In this document: piece by piece, positions 14,267 to 15,310 of the stretch
Position numbering within the stretch: position 1 is the stretch's first letter
Layout: every line of letters begins with the position of its first letter
Assembly (NCBI GenBank): GCA_031546715.1
Contig: JAVBKA010000090.1
Location: forward strand, 1 to 15,310
Direction of reading: 5' to 3'
Length of the DNA: 15,310 nucleotides
Source of the DNA: JAVBKA01 sp031546715
GTDB lineage: Bacteria; Bacillota; Clostridia; Oscillospirales; UBA929
Notes under the pieces: generated by a model
Database searches by the model: none
Told to the model about the DNA's origin: nothing
What the model saw: the letters and a program-made list of their open reading frames with translations, nothing else
Translations under genes and position numbers: made by a program

Positions 14267-15160
14267 ATGTATAAAATCGGCGATATCATCAAAAATCGAC
14301 GTAAAGCCTTGCGTTTTTCACAAGAAGAATTATCCTTTGGAATTTGTGCCACAGGTACTCTTTCTAAAATAGAAAACGGACACCATATTCCAAATCGAGG
14401 TGTTTTTGAACCGCTGATGGAACGCCTTGGACTGCCTCCTGAGCGATATCCTTCACTTATAGACAATCAAGAACTGGAAGTCTTTAACCTAAGGCATGAC
14501 ATAAGAGCTTGTATATATTTTAGAGATTACAAAGGTGCTGAAGAATTACTTACCAAATTCAAAGAGATAAGCAAACTTTATACGATTTACACCCAGTTTA
14601 TTGATTATGTTGATACACTGATTAGTCTCAACAATGGAGAAACAAATGAAAACACTCTGAAAAGGCTCGAAAAAGTTCTTGCTGTTTCTACGCCGGATTT
14701 TAAAGATACTCCTGTGCACCGTCTGCTGCTTAGTGATGACGAGATTAGAATACTTTATAACATCAGCCTTTGCTATCAAGACACTTCACGACTTAGCGAA
14801 GAACTGGCGATTACCACAAAATTAATTGAGTATGTTAATATTAGATTTGTGGAGATTGATAGCAGAATATCAGCACTTGCAATGCTGTATTACGCTTCTT
14901 CTAAGCAACATGGACTGTGTGGTAATTATGAACAGTCTTTACAAGTAGCCATACTCGGAATTAAACATTGCCAAAACTTTGGACTGCTTGGAGTTTATCC
15001 GTCGTTAGTCTTTAATAAGGGTTACAGCATGCTTGAATTAGGCGACAATGAGGGTAAAAAATGCATTAAGTGGGCATATAACATTCTTGATTCATTAGAT
15101 GATAGCATTAACTGTAAGATAATAGAAAACTATGCAAAAGAAAGAAATATTGAACTATAA
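14267..15160 (+). CDS. RRNPP-type transcriptional regulator (HTH plus TPR-like peptide sensor)
   Basis: The 297-residue product begins MYKIGDIIKNRRKALRFSQE. An XRE-type HTH (about 5-58) includes CATGTLSKIENGHHIPN as recognition helix and turn. Residues about 65-290 are all-helical with paired-helix spacing, for example RDYKGAEELLTKFKEISKLYTIY and GNYEQSLQVAILGIKHCQNFG, as in TPR repeats. This layout is that of PlcR/Rgg/ComR-like regulators, which bind short imported peptides. A GTG at 14258 lies inside the GAGGTGA ribosome site (14255-14261), 5 bases before ATG 14267, so ATG is used. It is divergent from the secreted-protein/ABC operon and very likely controls it. No obvious short pheromone gene follows on the same strand within the window. 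The cognate peptide, if any, is not identified. Confidence 0.88.
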   Translation: MYKIGDIIKNRRKALRFSQEELSFGICATGTLSKIENGHHIPNRGVFEPLMERLGLPPERYPSLIDNQELEVFNLRHDIRACIYFRDYKGAEELLTKFKEISKLYTIYTQFIDYVDTLISLNNGETNENTLKRLEKVLAVSTPDFKDTPVHRLLLSDDEIRILYNISLCYQDTSRLSEELAITTKLIEYVNIRFVEIDSRISALAMLYYASSKQHGLCGNYEQSLQVAILGIKHCQNFGLLGVYPSLVFNKGYSMLELGDNEGKKCIKWAYNILDSLDDSINCKIIENYAKERNIEL

Positions 15161-15162
15161 TC

Positions 15163-15309
15163 CTATTTAGGTTCATCTCTTTTGTCGTCCAAAATACAGC
15201 GAGTTTGTCCCAAATCTACTTCTACTGGTGAATTAATTATAGTTGGCTCATTTGTTGCTATTGGCTTATGGGTCTGTGTGCCGAGTGTGAAAGCTATTGA
15301 ACTTATTAC
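15163..15309 (-). CDS. C-terminal end of an unidentified small or exported protein, partial
   Basis: The minus strand is open from the window edge to TAG at 15163, 48 residues. It begins VISSIAFTLGTQ, which looks like the end of a hydrophobic signal or membrane helix, then a polar tail ending CILDDKRDEPK. The stop lies 2 bases beyond the regulator's stop, so the genes converge. The family is not recognisable from this piece. An exported small protein, possibly linked to the regulator, is conceivable but untested. Confidence 0.45.
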   Translation of the reverse strand, partial: VISSIAFTLGTQTHKPIATNEPTIINSPVEVDLGQTRCILDDKRDEPK

Positions 15310-15310
15310 G

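Noticed and set aside
15271..15303. Very short plus-strand ORF after the regulator as a pheromone gene
   Set aside because: About ten codons, no ribosome site, no hydrophobic leader, and it lies opposite a better minus-strand frame.
1..15310. CRISPR array, tRNA or rRNA genes
   Set aside because: No regularly spaced short repeats, cloverleaf-like segments or rRNA-like sequence were seen on either strand.

Overview
The window looks like chromosomal DNA of a gut-type Firmicute, most likely a Clostridia/Oscillospiraceae-like anaerobe. Grounds: strong AGGAGG-type ribosome sites, tightly overlapping operons, an IS4-type transposase remnant of clostridial flavour, an RRNPP-type (HTH plus TPR-like) regulator, and a plant or host glycan esterase/glycosidase block. 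No rRNA, tRNA or CRISPR was seen. By eye the first ~7.2 kb is clearly more GC-rich than the rest. The change falls at about 7230, where a cut-off IS4-family transposase begins, so the window joins two blocks of different origin.

Block 1 (1-7230) is a carbohydrate-degradation region. A minus-strand run reads from about 5627 down to 1: a 5'-truncated BNR/sialidase-like protein, a uroporphyrinogen-decarboxylase-family protein, a GH78 alpha-L-rhamnosidase interrupted by one in-frame TAG, a YhcH/YjgK/YiaL-family sugar anomerase-like protein, and an alpha/beta-hydrolase esterase that leaves the window at base 1. Spacings are minimal (ATGA overlaps; a ribosome site embedded in the previous stop). 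Facing away on the plus strand are a 5'-truncated SASA-type carbohydrate acetylesterase, an intact SGNH/GDSL hydrolase and a 47-codon ORF of unknown function. The two truncated genes meet head to head at about 5610-5627, which marks a deletion, an inversion breakpoint or an assembly join.

The middle (7231-8191) is debris: the IS4 transposase N-terminus, a strong bidirectional terminator, and the C-terminal part of an XRE-family regulator that has lost its DNA-binding helices.

Block 2 (8192-15310) is AT-rich and is the most interesting part. An RRNPP-like regulator (plus strand, 14267-15160) diverges from a minus-strand operon. That operon encodes a small secreted Trp-rich, Cys-free protein, a perfect 12-bp hairpin, three separate polytopic membrane proteins, one ABC ATPase, a two-helix membrane-anchored protein, and two paralogous lipoproteins in tandem. 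The three membrane proteins plus ATPase would form an ABC-2-type exporter. The anchored protein and lipoproteins would act outside the membrane, as immunity, sensing or receptor components. The regulator presumably responds to an imported peptide. This looks like a peptide- or density-controlled secreted-protein/ABC export-immunity locus that I cannot equate with a named system. The lipoprotein pair sits in a tandem duplication whose non-coding edges are almost identical while the coding parts differ substantially.
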